A DNA stretch of 64,000 nucleotides from Choanephora cucurbitarum (lineage: Eukaryota > Mucoromycota > Mucoromycetes > Mucorales > Choanephoraceae). Positions 1 to 12,300 of this stretch are shown in pieces. Location: contig JAIWNI010000110.1 of the NCBI GenBank assembly GCA_025331435.1, positions 29,142-93,141 on the forward strand, in the 5' to 3' direction. Numbering within the stretch: the first letter of the stretch is position 1; each line of letters starts with the position of its first letter. The notes under the pieces are model-generated. The model was not told where the DNA came from. It saw only the letters and a program-made list of their open reading frames with translations, and made no database searches. The translations under genes and the position numbers were made by a program.

Positions 1-2817
1 TGGTAAGATTGAAGGTAAGTAGAATGACTTTTGAAGTATCCTAATTGCCTGTATAAAATCTCAACCTTTACTACAACAAAGATTCCAAACTTGTACAAGC
101 TACAAACAAAAGTTAGTTTTCTATGTATTAGCTGATCAAATGATGACCAAGGATAAGAAAAGGTAAGTTTTTTTTTTAAAATACGTAAAGGTGCAGCAGT
201 CAATGACCACCTTATAAGGAAATCAAATGAAACCTCGTACTTCTCAAGAGGGTACTATGAATAAGAATTTTAGTTGTCCCTGATGTTTTGAGACATAAGC
301 ATCAGGGTAAAAAGTAAAAGCACGCAAGATGCAACGTTTTTTTTTTCTTGGTTCGTTTTGTTCTTAAATCATTTGAGCTAGCGATAGTGTAGCACACATC
401 AGTTCAGTGAAATGCAAGATGCGCTAAATCCGAAACCGTGTGCTTTTCTTGTGGATAAAAAAAAAAGAATACTCGGATTTACAGCTTGTGTATGTTTCAT
501 TAGTGTGAATAGAAGGAAACAATAATTCTCAATATGATAATGTGGGTTTCCTGTCTGACTTGTTTAAACAGTTCTTGTTCTATTTCTTACTTCAAGTCTG
601 GTTCTCTCTATTGAATGAATCGATTTATTAGACTTGTCAATACAAGATGCTTATTGTTAAATTGTGCTGGGTCATAGACAATAAACTAAAAAAAAAATGT
701 TCTTATTTCATTCAGTTTGAACAATCAATTTCAATCTACAGCAAAGCCAAACAAACAAGAACTGATCATAACAAGAGCAACATATGTACAAGATGAATCA
801 TAAAACATCACTGTAAAACAAAGGGAGATATTTTGTGTGAAAGCTTGTTTTACACAAGCAACCATTTTTCCAATGCCTCAAAGAAGACTAATCAAAAGTA
901 ATTTGTGTGCAATAAGAGAAATTTGTCATAAAGGCATTGTTTATACTTGATAGGCAGATAGACAAAGTAAGCAAATGGTTCAACATTGAAAATAGCTTAA
1001 GAGACTATCGAATCAAAGTAAAAAAAAAAAAGTACTGCCTCAATATATATTTGTTTTGTATGAATTGCTAACTTATTCATGTCGTAAAGGAGCAATCAAG
1101 TCAACCAGTAAATCAACTGTCGGTTGTTTCTCTTGGTAGGACTACAGAGATGCCTGATCAAATAGGATTTACTATCCAGTTGTTCTTCAAACAAGAAAAA
1201 GGATACATGATCATGATCAGTGAATTAAGGTGAAAATATGAAGCATCAAGAGCCAATGAAAACAAAGTCAATAAGGTGCCTGGATTGAGATTCATAAATT
1301 TGTATTTTCTGTTTTTCATAATACTCTCTAACTTTAAACTATGTCATCCTATTCTTAATTCTCTATCGGCGATTCTCGATTTACTGTTATAGCTACTCGA
1401 ATTAGATAAAATAGTATTGTTATTTTAATTGCTTTTGACAAAGTAGTATTCAACGAAGAAACAGATAGCATCGGCATGTCATATCTTCTTGTAATAGCAT
1501 ATAAGAATCAGACAAAGTTTTTCGTACAAAGACAAAGTTCATCAAGGATAGATTGTCGCGGTTTCTTTCCATTTTGCTTAAAATTACAGCGAGAATATTA
1601 GACTGACTATGAATGTAGTAAGGAGAAGTCTTGATAATCAATTTGAAAACCCCAATAGATTACAAGTCAGTAGTTGTGCTCCAACCATTGAAAGAAAAAT
1701 TGTTTTGAGTCCACGAAAGAAGCATTCCTACTAGTGTTGGTAGTGCGCTTCAAGTAAGCAATAGCTTTAATGCACAAAGTTATTGAAAGAAAACTACATT
1801 TTCATTGATCAGCCAGTCTCTTACTTCAAACTGAGTCGTATGGTTAGATACATCAAAGAAGCTCAAACCGTTATTGTTAAGCTCGAAAGTTAGTGATAGA
1901 GCATTGACTATCCTGGAAGGCGGTATGTTCCTAGGATATTATTGGTGGCAAGATCAGGAAGATAGTGTGAGCAAAACTCAAAAAAGAAAAGTACAGATGA
2001 GTCAAAGCACACGAGTATAGTAAGAACTGCTCTTAAACATTACTTGGATTCCGTCTCAAATCAACTTGAATGTAGCTTGATGAACATGACCGTTTTAAAG
2101 ATGATTGTTTTACCATGGATAATAATGTTAGATCAGGTAATAGAAACGGAGTCTTCTTTTTAGTTAATAATATGAACATTCATATCTTTAGTGCATTCTC
2201 CTGAGATCTATCCTATTGAACAATCTTAGTCCGTGGCTGTGGGTATAGATGGAAAGTGAAAGTGCCAAAGAAGGAAACTTTGTCTTCGGGCATAGTTGAC
2301 AGCATATTTGGAAGATCTTCTGTGCATTCTGTCAACAATTTGACTTAAAGTTACGAAAATGTTTCGATAAAGAACCTCTCCAAGTAAGCTACAGTTGATC
2401 AATCTGATCTAAGAAATTGCACAATCCTTATTATGTCAACATATCTTCAATGTCTTTAAAAGCGCTATCCGAATTTCTATTTCTTTATGGAATATGTTTC
2501 CGGTGATGGCGTATGTTGACAAAATAAATCAACTTCTGCATGTCCTATTTAAAATTCCGCAACTTTTTTCGTTAGTGTTTCAAACTAAGAAAGCACTGTA
2601 CTACATCTTTCGTCTCTATTACGGCAGTCTGTCTGAATCTATAGTCCGCATAGGATTAAAAAAATCCAATGGAATTCTTCAATTATAAAAAGAGAAACAT
2701 GTGTTTGTTCTTGACAATTCTCTCTCTCTCTCTCTTTTCTTTCCTTAGATATCTGAAAAGACAATCTCTGTTTATCTTTTTTTTTTCTCTCTCTCGAATT
2801 CTAAAAAAAACTGACTT
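1..2817. other. gene-poor AT-rich intergenic DNA
   Basis: No reading frame here is long or protein-like enough to call; the longest are under 70 codons and of biased AT-rich composition. A small perfect stem (CCCTGATG at 278-285, CATCAGGG at 300-307) is visible but has no clear role. The last 100 bases are the pyrimidine-rich leader of the next gene. Confidence 0.6.
2706..2817 (+). promoter_or_regulatory. CT-rich 5' leader of the DUF8032-type gene
   Basis: Two (TC)n tracts, near 2719-2735 and 2781-2797, sit just upstream of the ATG at 2818. A sequence resembling a splice acceptor (CTTTCCTTAG, ending near 2749) lies between them, so a 5' UTR intron is possible. Pyrimidine-rich leaders are common in fungal genes. 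The transcription start cannot be placed from sequence. Confidence 0.4.
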
Positions 2818-4146
2818 ATGGACACAGTATATCTTGACGCATCTGATTCACCTGAGCAGTTTATTGGGTTTAATATAGATAATAAAATGGCACCTTTTCC
2901 ATGTAGAGAACAGGCGAAATACCATTTGGAAGCAACCTTGTCGTGGCCAACTCTTGTAGCACCTGAGAACCAGTCAAACTTTCAGCCACCACAACAGCAT
3001 GATTTGATGCATACTTTGAATTCTACTGAGCTTGATATGTCAAGTCTTGTTGGTGTTGACCAAACCTTGTGGCCAATATCTGGTCCTGATGCCAGCCAAT
3101 TCAATGACACTTCATCACAGCAAGCAATCGCAAGTTCCTTGGATCCCTTGTTTTGGAACACTTCTCGGGGCATACACGTACCACCCACAATTAAAGAAGA
3201 TTGGCCATTGAGTAACACTGTATTTATGCAACACCAACCCGTTACATATCAACATCAATTTGTCTTACCACCTACACCGCCTGTTAGTTCGCCTAATACA
3301 CATGTTAATAATCTTCTTCCATCTTCATTGTCATCATCATCTTCCACCTCCTCTGCTTCGTCGAACACTACGACACCTCTTTCCAATTGTAAGAGAAAGA
3401 GTGTGACTGAACTCGGGAGTACGCATCGCGAAATTACGCCTTCTACACCCATATCTAGTTCGCCAAACGGCAATTCATTGTCGCCACCACCACTTGTTAG
3501 CGTAATTCCTCAGAGTAAGTTGACTTCTTCCTCTTCCACGCCTACAATCAAAAGCCGTGGTCCTGGTCGCCGTAAATCTACCGATAGCCATCATACACCT
3601 ACGCGCACATATCGTCGAAGAGCATCATCGCAACCTTCTGTTGCTTCAGTCGTATCTCTTTCTGCTCATGAACCTGTTGCTCGAATCATTGATGGCATTG
3701 AGCACATTACTTTTCTTTATTCACATGATCGCTTAGTAAAGGAGTACACTGTCCGTACCGATGTAGAAAATGTTTGTTTAGATCATATTCCGATTAGTTT
3801 TCGAGTTCAGAATGCTGTAAGTGAGGACCCTAAAAAAAGAAATACTTGAACTCCTTTTACTTAATTCTGTTTGATTTAGATTTATCCAAGAGCTAATGTA
3901 TCTAGAGAAGAGTATGATGGCAATCGCTGGGAATACGAGACTAGCTGCAACAAGCTAGGCTGGGAACTTTGTTGGCTTAATCAAGATCAACTTTGTGGTC
4001 GCCGTGGGCTTATTCAGCGTGCTGTTGATTCTTATCGCAATCGTCATGCCGAAATGCGCTCTAGACGTGTTACTCGTCAAGAAAAAGTAGCCAACGGTAC
4101 ACTTAGAAAGCGAAGGGCAAAAAAATCTCATTCTGCTTTATTGTAA
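2818..4146 (+). CDS. DUF8032-type protein, putative transcriptional regulator
   Basis: Two exons, 2818-3816 and 3880-4146, joined across a 63-nt GT-AG intron, give 421 aa. The first ~280 residues are low complexity, rich in Ser, Thr, Pro and Gln, with a basic AT-hook-like patch (SRGPGRRKS). The C-terminal ~110 residues are the conserved part. They begin near IEHITFLYSHDRLVKEYTVR, cross the splice junction (QNA|IYPRANV), continue through GNRWEYETSCNKLGWELCWL and RGLIQRAVDSYRNR, and end in a strongly basic tail (TLRKRRAKK). I recognise this as the fungal DUF8032 family, known mainly from Mucoromycota. Its biochemical function is not established. Low-complexity arms plus basic tails suggest a nuclear protein, but that is inference. 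The splice keeps frame perfectly and the downstream stop follows the basic tail directly. Confidence 0.7.
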
Positions 4147-7048
4147 ATTCTATCCTATGCCTCTTTTTTTTTTGTGTGTGTGTTTTTGTAAATTTCATTG
4201 CTTTTCTCTTCTCTTCTGCTCTCTCAATTCATGTAAATATTAAAGTTCTTTTTTGTTCTTTTTCTGTATCCTCTCTATCATGATCACTTTTTTGCGTCAG
4301 TGCGTGTGTCGGACAAAATTCAGAACACAGCAAATGCTCTTCGATTACAGCCTATTTAACGTCATGGTAAGATGTAATTATTTTTCCGCACTTTATTGAA
4401 AGTGATGCTTATTGTAAATTATATATATATACATACACATCGTCTATTTGTTTGTACCCAAAAGCTGAGCTTCTAGAACACCAAAGAATTGGATAAGCGT
4501 ACAGAGACTGATTTGATTAATTGGCCACAATACAATTGAGCATTATGCAATAAAATGTGATACAAGCATTTAGAGTGAGTGCGTGGAGAGATAAGCACGT
4601 TGATGAAGTCATTTGTTTATATTTGACATTCTTACTTTCTTTTTCATTCAGCGCTTTAGGAACAGCTTTCCATTATTAAATCATAGAGAGAAAGACAAAG
4701 AGAGAGACGCATTTATTGCTTGAGATCAACTTTTTAATTTTTACGCTAGAAAAGCAGAGCTGAAGGTCACACAAACTGGTTTAGCCATATTCTAGAAAGA
4801 GGAGCTTACCTTAACTTATGCGTAACGCCAAATTCACAAAGTTTGAAACAAAAGACTAACCAAACTACAACTTCTAATACAATATTAAATCATTCTGTAC
4901 GATTGGAAATGGCTATCACTATTCGTCACTTGAGCGCTGATCGTGCTTTACATTAACAGGTGGTGAATAATTGCACCATTTTATGGTTTTTTTTTCATGT
5001 AGAAATGAGTTTAATATAAGATATGAAAATAAAGATTTTTAGGAAATTAATTATTGACCATTGAAAGGATGTAGTACTTCCTGCTTTAGGGAAGCTGATT
5101 GTGCTGGTCAGCCAAGGGACAGAAAGACAATTATTTTTTAAAGAATCTGGTCTTCCCTTTCTTTCTCAAAAAAAATTTTTGTACTACATAAGAAGAAGAA
5201 TCTTGACCTTATACATTTCGAATGCAAGGTAAAATATTCATATAATTGGTTATGCTATAAAGCACTTGTGTCTTTATTTTCGCAAGCAACATAGTTTTCA
5301 GAACGCTTCTATAATGATGTAAAATAACATGCTGTCTTGATCTAATGCCATCTTGTTGTCCTGACACATTGCTTACACACCAATTCATGGCTTAGATTTC
5401 GTAATTCAACGCTGGTTACAAATTTATAATGTTGTACATCAAGTCATCTAAAGGACACAAATGAGTAGAATTATTGAGTCAATTGTACATAAAAAGCCTT
5501 CTGTTTTTTAAATAAAAATTAAGCAATATACTGGCATACTTGATTGAGTTACTTTGTGGTTTGCCAACATGCTTTTAATTTATGCTATAGTCATCTAGAC
5601 GCACTGAAGATTAGCACTTAAGTTTTGATTAAAGTTCCGCGCACCTAGGTTTTGCACCAAGGTTTTGTCAAATACCTACGTAGGCATTTGTCAGCCAATA
5701 AAATATGATGCTTTTTACTTCCTGACTTGATTTTTTTAATGCCATTTTTTTCTGGATGTTAAATTATGCAGCTATTTCTTATTCTATGAATTTTTGATTT
5801 ATTAACACAAAAGCGAATGATCTTCTTTGGAATATTTTTTGCGGTTTGTAGAGCTTCAGGAGAAAGATCTTGAGCTTCTTGGCTTTGGTTTCTGATTAAG
5901 GTCTATGATATAGGAATGGCTTCTATAGAGTTGCAAGGCAATGAGACGAGCAACGAAAGGAGTAAAGAAGCTGTTTTGATGATTGGCAGCAATTGAAAGC
6001 TTAGTAGACCAAAGCATGTAAAGAAGTTTTATTGAAAATAAAACAAAAAGCAGCCAAATTGGTTAAAAAAAAACATCAGGGTTGATGCTGCAGTTTAGAG
6101 AGACCTATGTTTCAAGACAAATCAAACAAACAAAGACAAAACGGCGCCCATTTTGTTCAACTGGTGTCAGACAGCCTTCAAAAGCACAGCAAAATGCTAA
6201 TTGCTTTTACCGGAAACTTCTAGCCATTTTTCAGATACTGACAAAGTTAAAGTTAAGCTCGATCATCATAAAGGCATGTATGACATCCTCACGATGCTCA
6301 AATGTATTACCAATGACTTCCCTTTCGCTTTAGTTGAGACATTCAGTCGTACGAGGGGTTTCTTTGTGCAAGCTGAAGGTAATATACAATTTTTGCAAGA
6401 CATGTTTGTGAGTTCCATTGTTGTTTTTTGTATATCAATAGACAAGCAATTGCATTTATGGAGAGTTTCTTTTTACAAAGAAGACGGTTTGTTTGACTTC
6501 TGAAGAAAGTCTTATATGGAGATTCTTCTAGACTCCGATGAAAAGATTATGTATCTTTCTCAACTGATACAATTCTAAGGTAATAAGCATCAGTGAAATA
6601 CTGTATAACCTAAACGAACCTGAATATTGTGCTTGTTGGAGGATTCTGTGGATAACACTTACAGCCTTGAAAAGGAGTACCAAGCCAATAGTTCGGATTA
6701 TATCTATAGCCCAGAAAATTGTACTCAGTTCAGTGATGTAGTAAACCCAGTCATCAAATTGACTAAAGAACAAGATAGTGCTGGTTTGGGCAATCTTGCC
6801 CCAATGCTCGAGCCCCAGCATGATCAAGCATAACGTTTATAAGATTATCGAATCTTGTTGTTTGAATTTATGGCTTACATACTTTCCTTTCCAGAATAGA
6901 ATCATGTAATGATGTTATTACTTTCATATTTGCATGAAAATATGGAATGTCGAGACTTTTTCCATTCAAATACCGCCATTTTCTAAAATTAAAAGCCAAG
7001 AGTCTTGAACTTTCTTCTCTTATTTTTTTCTTGTTATTGACGCCGAAT
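4147..7048. other. intergenic DNA, no confident gene
   Basis: About 2.9 kb between the DUF8032-type gene and Abp1. Short frames at 6082-6503 and 6627-6833 (+) have mixed amino-acid composition but no recognisable domain and no clear splicing between them; they could be remnants of a decayed gene. A palindromic repeat at 5641-5705 is listed separately. The first 100 bases hold the T-rich 3' UTR of the upstream gene. Confidence 0.5.
5641..5705 (-). repeat. dispersed palindromic repeat, copy 1
   Basis: Contains a near-palindrome centred on CTACGTAG (5676-5683), flanked by AAATAC and GCATTTG arms. Its reverse complement matches 45261-45330 over about 55 bp, including the shared TTTTATTGGCT and ACCTTGGT flanks. 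Two copies in opposite orientation, 40 kb apart and both in non-coding DNA, suggest a short non-autonomous element, but no clean target duplication was found. Confidence 0.5.
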
Positions 7049-9292
7049 ATGAGTCATCACGTCAACTTTAGCACACATGGAAAAGAACTTGATGCAGCAT
7101 ATCAAGCTGTTATTAGTGAACAAGACGATACAAACTGGTTGATATATGCATATGATAAAGGCACTTATGACCTTCGTGTTCAAGCAACAGGCGGTAATGT
7201 ATACTTTTTAGACGAGCGATAAAAGACATAAATAGTAAAGAGAGTATTCAGAATAAACAACTAACCTCTTGTTACGCTGTTATTTTCTACTTGTAACAGA
7301 CGGTGGTCTTGAAGAGCTTTCTGATGAGTTCTCGGACGGCAAGGTCCAGTTTGCGTACGCTAAAGTGATTGATCCTAATACTGAGCTTCCCAAATTTGTC
7401 TTTATTGGTTGGGTAAGTGATTTGTCATCTCGGTCTTTCTTTGCGTACTTTTGTTATAACAAGGTACTGATGTCGTCATAGTGTGGCAGCGGTGTTCCTG
7501 AGCTTCGTAAAGCTTTTTTCAACTCACAATTAAGCGACGTATCCAAGTTTTTTAAGGTAATGTTATAAGACAACTCAAATTTCTGTCTATCTGACACATC
7601 ATTACAAAGAGTTTCCATGTTCAAATCAATGCTCGTGATGAGGTAAAACTATAAAACGGTTGGAAAACAGCAATTGAAAAAAGGATTTTTTTCTTATCAT
7701 GATTCTATAGGCTGATGTCGAACCAGCATTGATTATGAAGCGCGTATCCGAATCTTCTGGTGCAAAATATAGTGTTCACAAGGAGGCTGCTAAACCTCAG
7801 CCTAGAGTGGCTCCTGTGGTAAATGAAAAAAAAATGGTTTTTTTCGAATTTCACCAAGTAGTAATCTTTTCTCCTTTAGGGCTCCGTCTATAAAAAGGAA
7901 GAAATCCCAGATATTGCAGCTATGCAACGCCAATCTATGACAAAGGAGAATGCACCAACACCTGTTGGTACTAATTATACACCTGTTCAAACCGCCCCAA
8001 AGAAGTTGGAACAGCGCTGGAACGCAGCTCAAAACCAAGATTCAGGTGCAAGTGCTGTGCGTGCTGAACGTGAAAGATATGAAAGAGAAGTAGTTGAGCG
8101 CGAAAAAGAGAAGGCAAGGCAATTCACTTCTCATCAAACAAGTGATGATACCTCATTAAGAGAAGAAGCTGAAGCTAGACGCAGACAGGAAGAAGAGGAG
8201 CAGAGACAGCAAAGAGAGGCCGAGCAAAGACGCATGCGTGAACAGCAAGAAGCTGCAGAACGCCAACAAAGAGAGGAGGAAGAACGTCATCGTCGTCAAC
8301 AAGAGATGGAGGAGGAAGAAGAAAGACAAAGAGCATTTGAGGATCAAGAAAGACAAAGAGCACTAGAAGAGCAAGAAAGACAACGCAAATACGAAGCTGA
8401 ACAGGAAGAAATTGCTAGAAAGCAACAGGAGGAAAAGCAGAGACAACTTCAGGAACAAGAGCGCCAAGCTGAAGATAAGCGTCGTGCTCAAGAGGAGCAT
8501 GAGCGTCAAGAAGCAGCTGCAGCTGCAGAACGTCAGCGCCAGCAAGAAGAAGAAGCAAAGGAGGCTCAACGACAAGAACAAGAGCGTCAAAAGCAAGCCG
8601 AAGCTTTGCACTCTCAATTAGATGAAGTAAGATTTTTTCTAGATTGAAACACCATAAAATTAATTTCGATTTTTTTAGACCGCCGATCGTGCTGTTCATG
8701 CCGCTGGTGTTGCAAGTGCTTCCGCTGCTACTGCAGACAGTCATTCTCAAGGTGTCTCTGCTGTTGTAATGTTTGAATATGATGCTGGTCTGTTTTAATT
8801 TTGATTTGTATAATGCACATAGTAACTTATTTTTGTTGTTCAATTCATGAAATAATAGGTGAAGCAAACGAAATGCCACTTGTCGAGGGTGAGATAATTA
8901 CACAAATCGATCAAGTGGATGAAGGCTGGTGGTTTGGTATCAGTGAAGATGGAAAGAAGCAAGGTTTGTTCCCTGCCAATTATGTTCAAGTTATTGAACA
9001 GCAAGAAGAAATTCCAGCCGAAACATCTGTTCCTCCTCCACCTTCTCCTCCACCTCAACCACAACAACAACAGCCACAACCACAACAGCAGCAAGAGAAA
9101 CCTCATAGCTCAGGCAATACGGCTACTGCACTCTATGACTATGAAGCCGAAGAAGACAATGAAATCTCTTTTGCTGAAGGCGATGTAATAACTCAAATTG
9201 AATTTGTCAGTGAAGATTGGTGGCAAGGTCTTTCTGCCGATGGCAAACATGTCGGTTTATTCCCTGCTAATTATGTTGAACTGAAAAAATAA
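7049..9292 (+). CDS. ABP1: actin-binding protein Abp1 (drebrin-like)
   Basis: Eight exons (7049-7193, 7300-7412, 7482-7556, 7610-7642, 7711-7818, 7880-8626, 8679-8787, 8859-9292) sum to 1764 nt and 587 aa. Residues ~1-135 form an ADF-H (cofilin-like) actin-binding domain, with the family motif FVFIGWCGSGVPE spanning a splice. A central Glu/Gln/Arg-rich coiled coil (~190-405) follows. Two SH3 domains (~435-491 and ~530-587) each carry [18 protein letters not shown] hallmarks, with a Pro/Gln linker between them. This is the Abp1/mammalian drebrin-like architecture. The family links cortical actin patches to endocytic partners and activates Arp2/3 in yeast. ATG 7049 is chosen over the in-frame ATG at 6947 because the ADF-H fold starts with it and the upstream 34 codons are hydrophobic leader-like noise. 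The 33-nt exon 4 is easily missed by gene finders. Confidence 0.93.
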
Positions 9293-9386
9293 TGTATTTA
9301 TGATTAAAAATGAAATATAATCTGTATTGTATTTATATGTAAAAACAATAATCAGGTATTCAATGACCAGATGGTAAAAAAGATGT

Positions 9387-12300
9387 TTAATGCACTTTTT
9401 CATGCTTTGCCTTTGCAATTGCTAATAACTCAGAAAACTCACCACTGCGTTGGCACATTTGGTGAAATATACTGTCTTCTTTTTTCATAAGCATATAAGG
9501 CGAGTCAAATTCTTTTACTTGGCCATGATCCAGTACAAGAATTCGATCATAGTCAGCTACTGTACGAATACGATGCGCAATACAGAGTAAGGTGGAATTG
9601 TTGAATTCCTTTCGAATTGTCTCTTGGATCTGTTGGTCGGTATCAAAATCAACGGAAGAGGTTGCTTCATCCAAGACAATCAATGAGGTGCGTTTCACAA
9701 GAGCACGAGCTAAAGCGATTAGCTGGCGTTGACCTTGAGACCAGTTACTGCCATTCTCTGTGACAACAGAGTCCAAAGTAATCATGCTTGTATTAACAGA
9801 ACTATTATCAGAATGCGATGTAGCAGACACATCTCGTATTGGTTCATCGATTAAGTGAGATCGCTTTAGAGCTGCCCACAGAACAGCATCGTCGTATTGA
9901 CCGAAAGGATCCAAGTTGCTACGTAATGTACCAGAGAACAACACAGGATCTTGAGGAATGATAGTCAAGCGCGAACGAAGATCATCCAAACCAACGTGAC
10001 AAATATCAACACCATCAATGCATATTTGTCCAGATGCAGGTTCCATAAACCGAAACAAGGACATAGCCAAAGTAGATTTGCCTGAGCCTGTTCTACCAAC
10101 AATACCAATCTTTTCTCTAGGGCGAGTCTTGAATGATAAGCCGCGAAGAACAGCCGGGGTATCCGGAGCATATTGCATATAAAGATCATTGATTTTAACA
10201 ACACCATTTTCAGGCCAAGATGAAGGAGGACATGTTTCAGGAATATGTGTAGGTGCCTCTTCCTCGATGTCAAGATATTCGCGCACGCGCTCAATTGCGT
10301 TCATATTCATTTCATTAACTGCATACATACGTACAACCCAAAGAATATGCCCAGTGAATGTAAGTGCATAGCTAAGCGAAAGACCTGCCAGACCAGGATT
10401 AACCCAGTTGCGAGAGATGACTAGTACAACACCTGTACAGAAGCTAACAAGGGCGCCCAAAATATCAACACGGCAATGAAGCCAGCGATTTGTTGCCCAC
10501 ATCCAAAGGAAAGGTCTGTTATTAGAATCAATCTTGTTGTGATTTTCCTTGATAAACCGCTCTTGACAGCCAAATGCACGAATAGTAGCTACGCCAACAA
10601 CAGTCTCATTAAATTGAACATAAATTGGACTACGTGAAACTGAATTAAGACGCTTCATGTCTCGAGATGTCTCTAAATAGTAAACACCAATGGATCGGAA
10701 GAGTAGTGCAATCAATATTCCAGGAACAATGAAGGCAGGAGTAATAGCAGAAACCAAAATAACCACATAAGCAGTAGCAATTACAGAATAAAGCAAAGCG
10801 GATAGAGATGGTGCCACAGCTTGATCAATACATTCCAAGTCAGAAGAAAAACGATTGATAATGCGTCCCATTGGAGTGGTATCAAAGAAACGAATTTTGG
10901 CGCGGAGGATGCGATCAAGTAATTGATTGTGGATAACTTTTGATGCTTTCAAGGAACCATAATACAACAAAAGTGATCTTAGTGTAGTGAGTGCTAATGA
11001 AAGTGCACCAATTAGGAAATAGATGCCAAGATAATAGCCAATATCAACTGTATCTCTCTGTGTAACTTGTTTTATGAGCCTTGTGATGGGTGGAGGAGCA
11101 ATAGCATCAATTCCAGAAAGCTGACTAGTTGCATCATTTGGCAAGGACATTTGGTGATAAATGCTGATGTTATCTTCAACAAGGTTACTTTCCGTAGTGT
11201 TATAAGCAGCAGACCAGATTTTGATCCAATAATCCTGGCCCAGCACAGATCCTTGAGCAAAGCAAAACAAAAGAATGACAGCAACCCAAAAGAGAACACC
11301 GCCTGTTGCTTGAATGTAAGTGTAATAAACTTCTTTAGTGACAGCACCTTCAGCACGTTTTTCTTCTTGGACAAGTCTTCCAGCACCATTGGTTTGCATT
11401 TTCGTGCTTGCGTTTTTCGGTGTTTCCGGAATAGAACCGTTTACAGCAGCTTCCTCTTCAGCTTCTGAATGTAACAACAAGCTCTCTTTTGATATGTCTT
11501 CACCAAGTGCACCAGTGTTAATGACATCTAAGGGTGCACCATCAGCAACAACAGATCCCGAGTCATTCAAAACGACTACATAGCTAGCACCTCCTATACA
11601 GAGTGCAACATGGTGAGTTACCAATATGGTAGTACGGTGTTTCATATAATCGCCCATGAGGCAGTGTTGGTACAAATGTTTGGCAGTATGGGCATCCACA
11701 GCACTAAGACAGTCATCCAAAATGACAATATCTGCTTGAGAATAAACAGCTCTTGCAATAGCCACCCTATAAAAACGAAAAGCTTAAAAGAAACATGCAA
11801 ATAAAAATCTTGTTCTAACTCATTACCTTTGTTTCTGACCACCACTTAGCGTGATACCCTTTTCACCTATCTCAGTAGAGTCGCCGAACTCCAAAATGTC
11901 TAGATCTCTTGTCAAAGCAGTCATATACAAAACTCTTTCATAACGATCTTTGTCAAAAGGGAGACCAAATAAAATGTTTTCTCTTATACTACAATTCTGT
12001 AGCCATGCAGTTTGTGCCACATAGGCAACGCCAGAAACTGCCCCTCCTATTGATGAACAGGATGAAGAAGCATCTTTCCTAGGTAGTATAGCAGCTCCAG
12101 AAAGACAGTATGTTTCGCCTAATAAGCTTGCAAGCATTGTTGTTTTCCCCGATCCTGTAGGTCCACAAATGATAGAGAGTTGATTGACAGGAAAAGAAAG
12201 ATTCAAGCTTTTTAGATGTACAGGTGCAACAGAACCTTCCTTTGATGGATACCAGCTAAAGCTAGCATTATCGATAAAACCAATTCTAGTTTGGGAAGAG

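Noticed and set aside
2494..2878. Two small plus-strand frames upstream of the DUF8032-type gene
   Set aside because: Leu/Ser/Phe-rich translations of the CT-rich leader; no domain, and they overlap the true start in another frame.
8156..8879. Several Leu-rich minus-strand frames opposite the Abp1 coiled coil
   Set aside because: They are shadows of the Glu/Gln/Arg-rich repeat on the coding strand, whose exons are fully explained.
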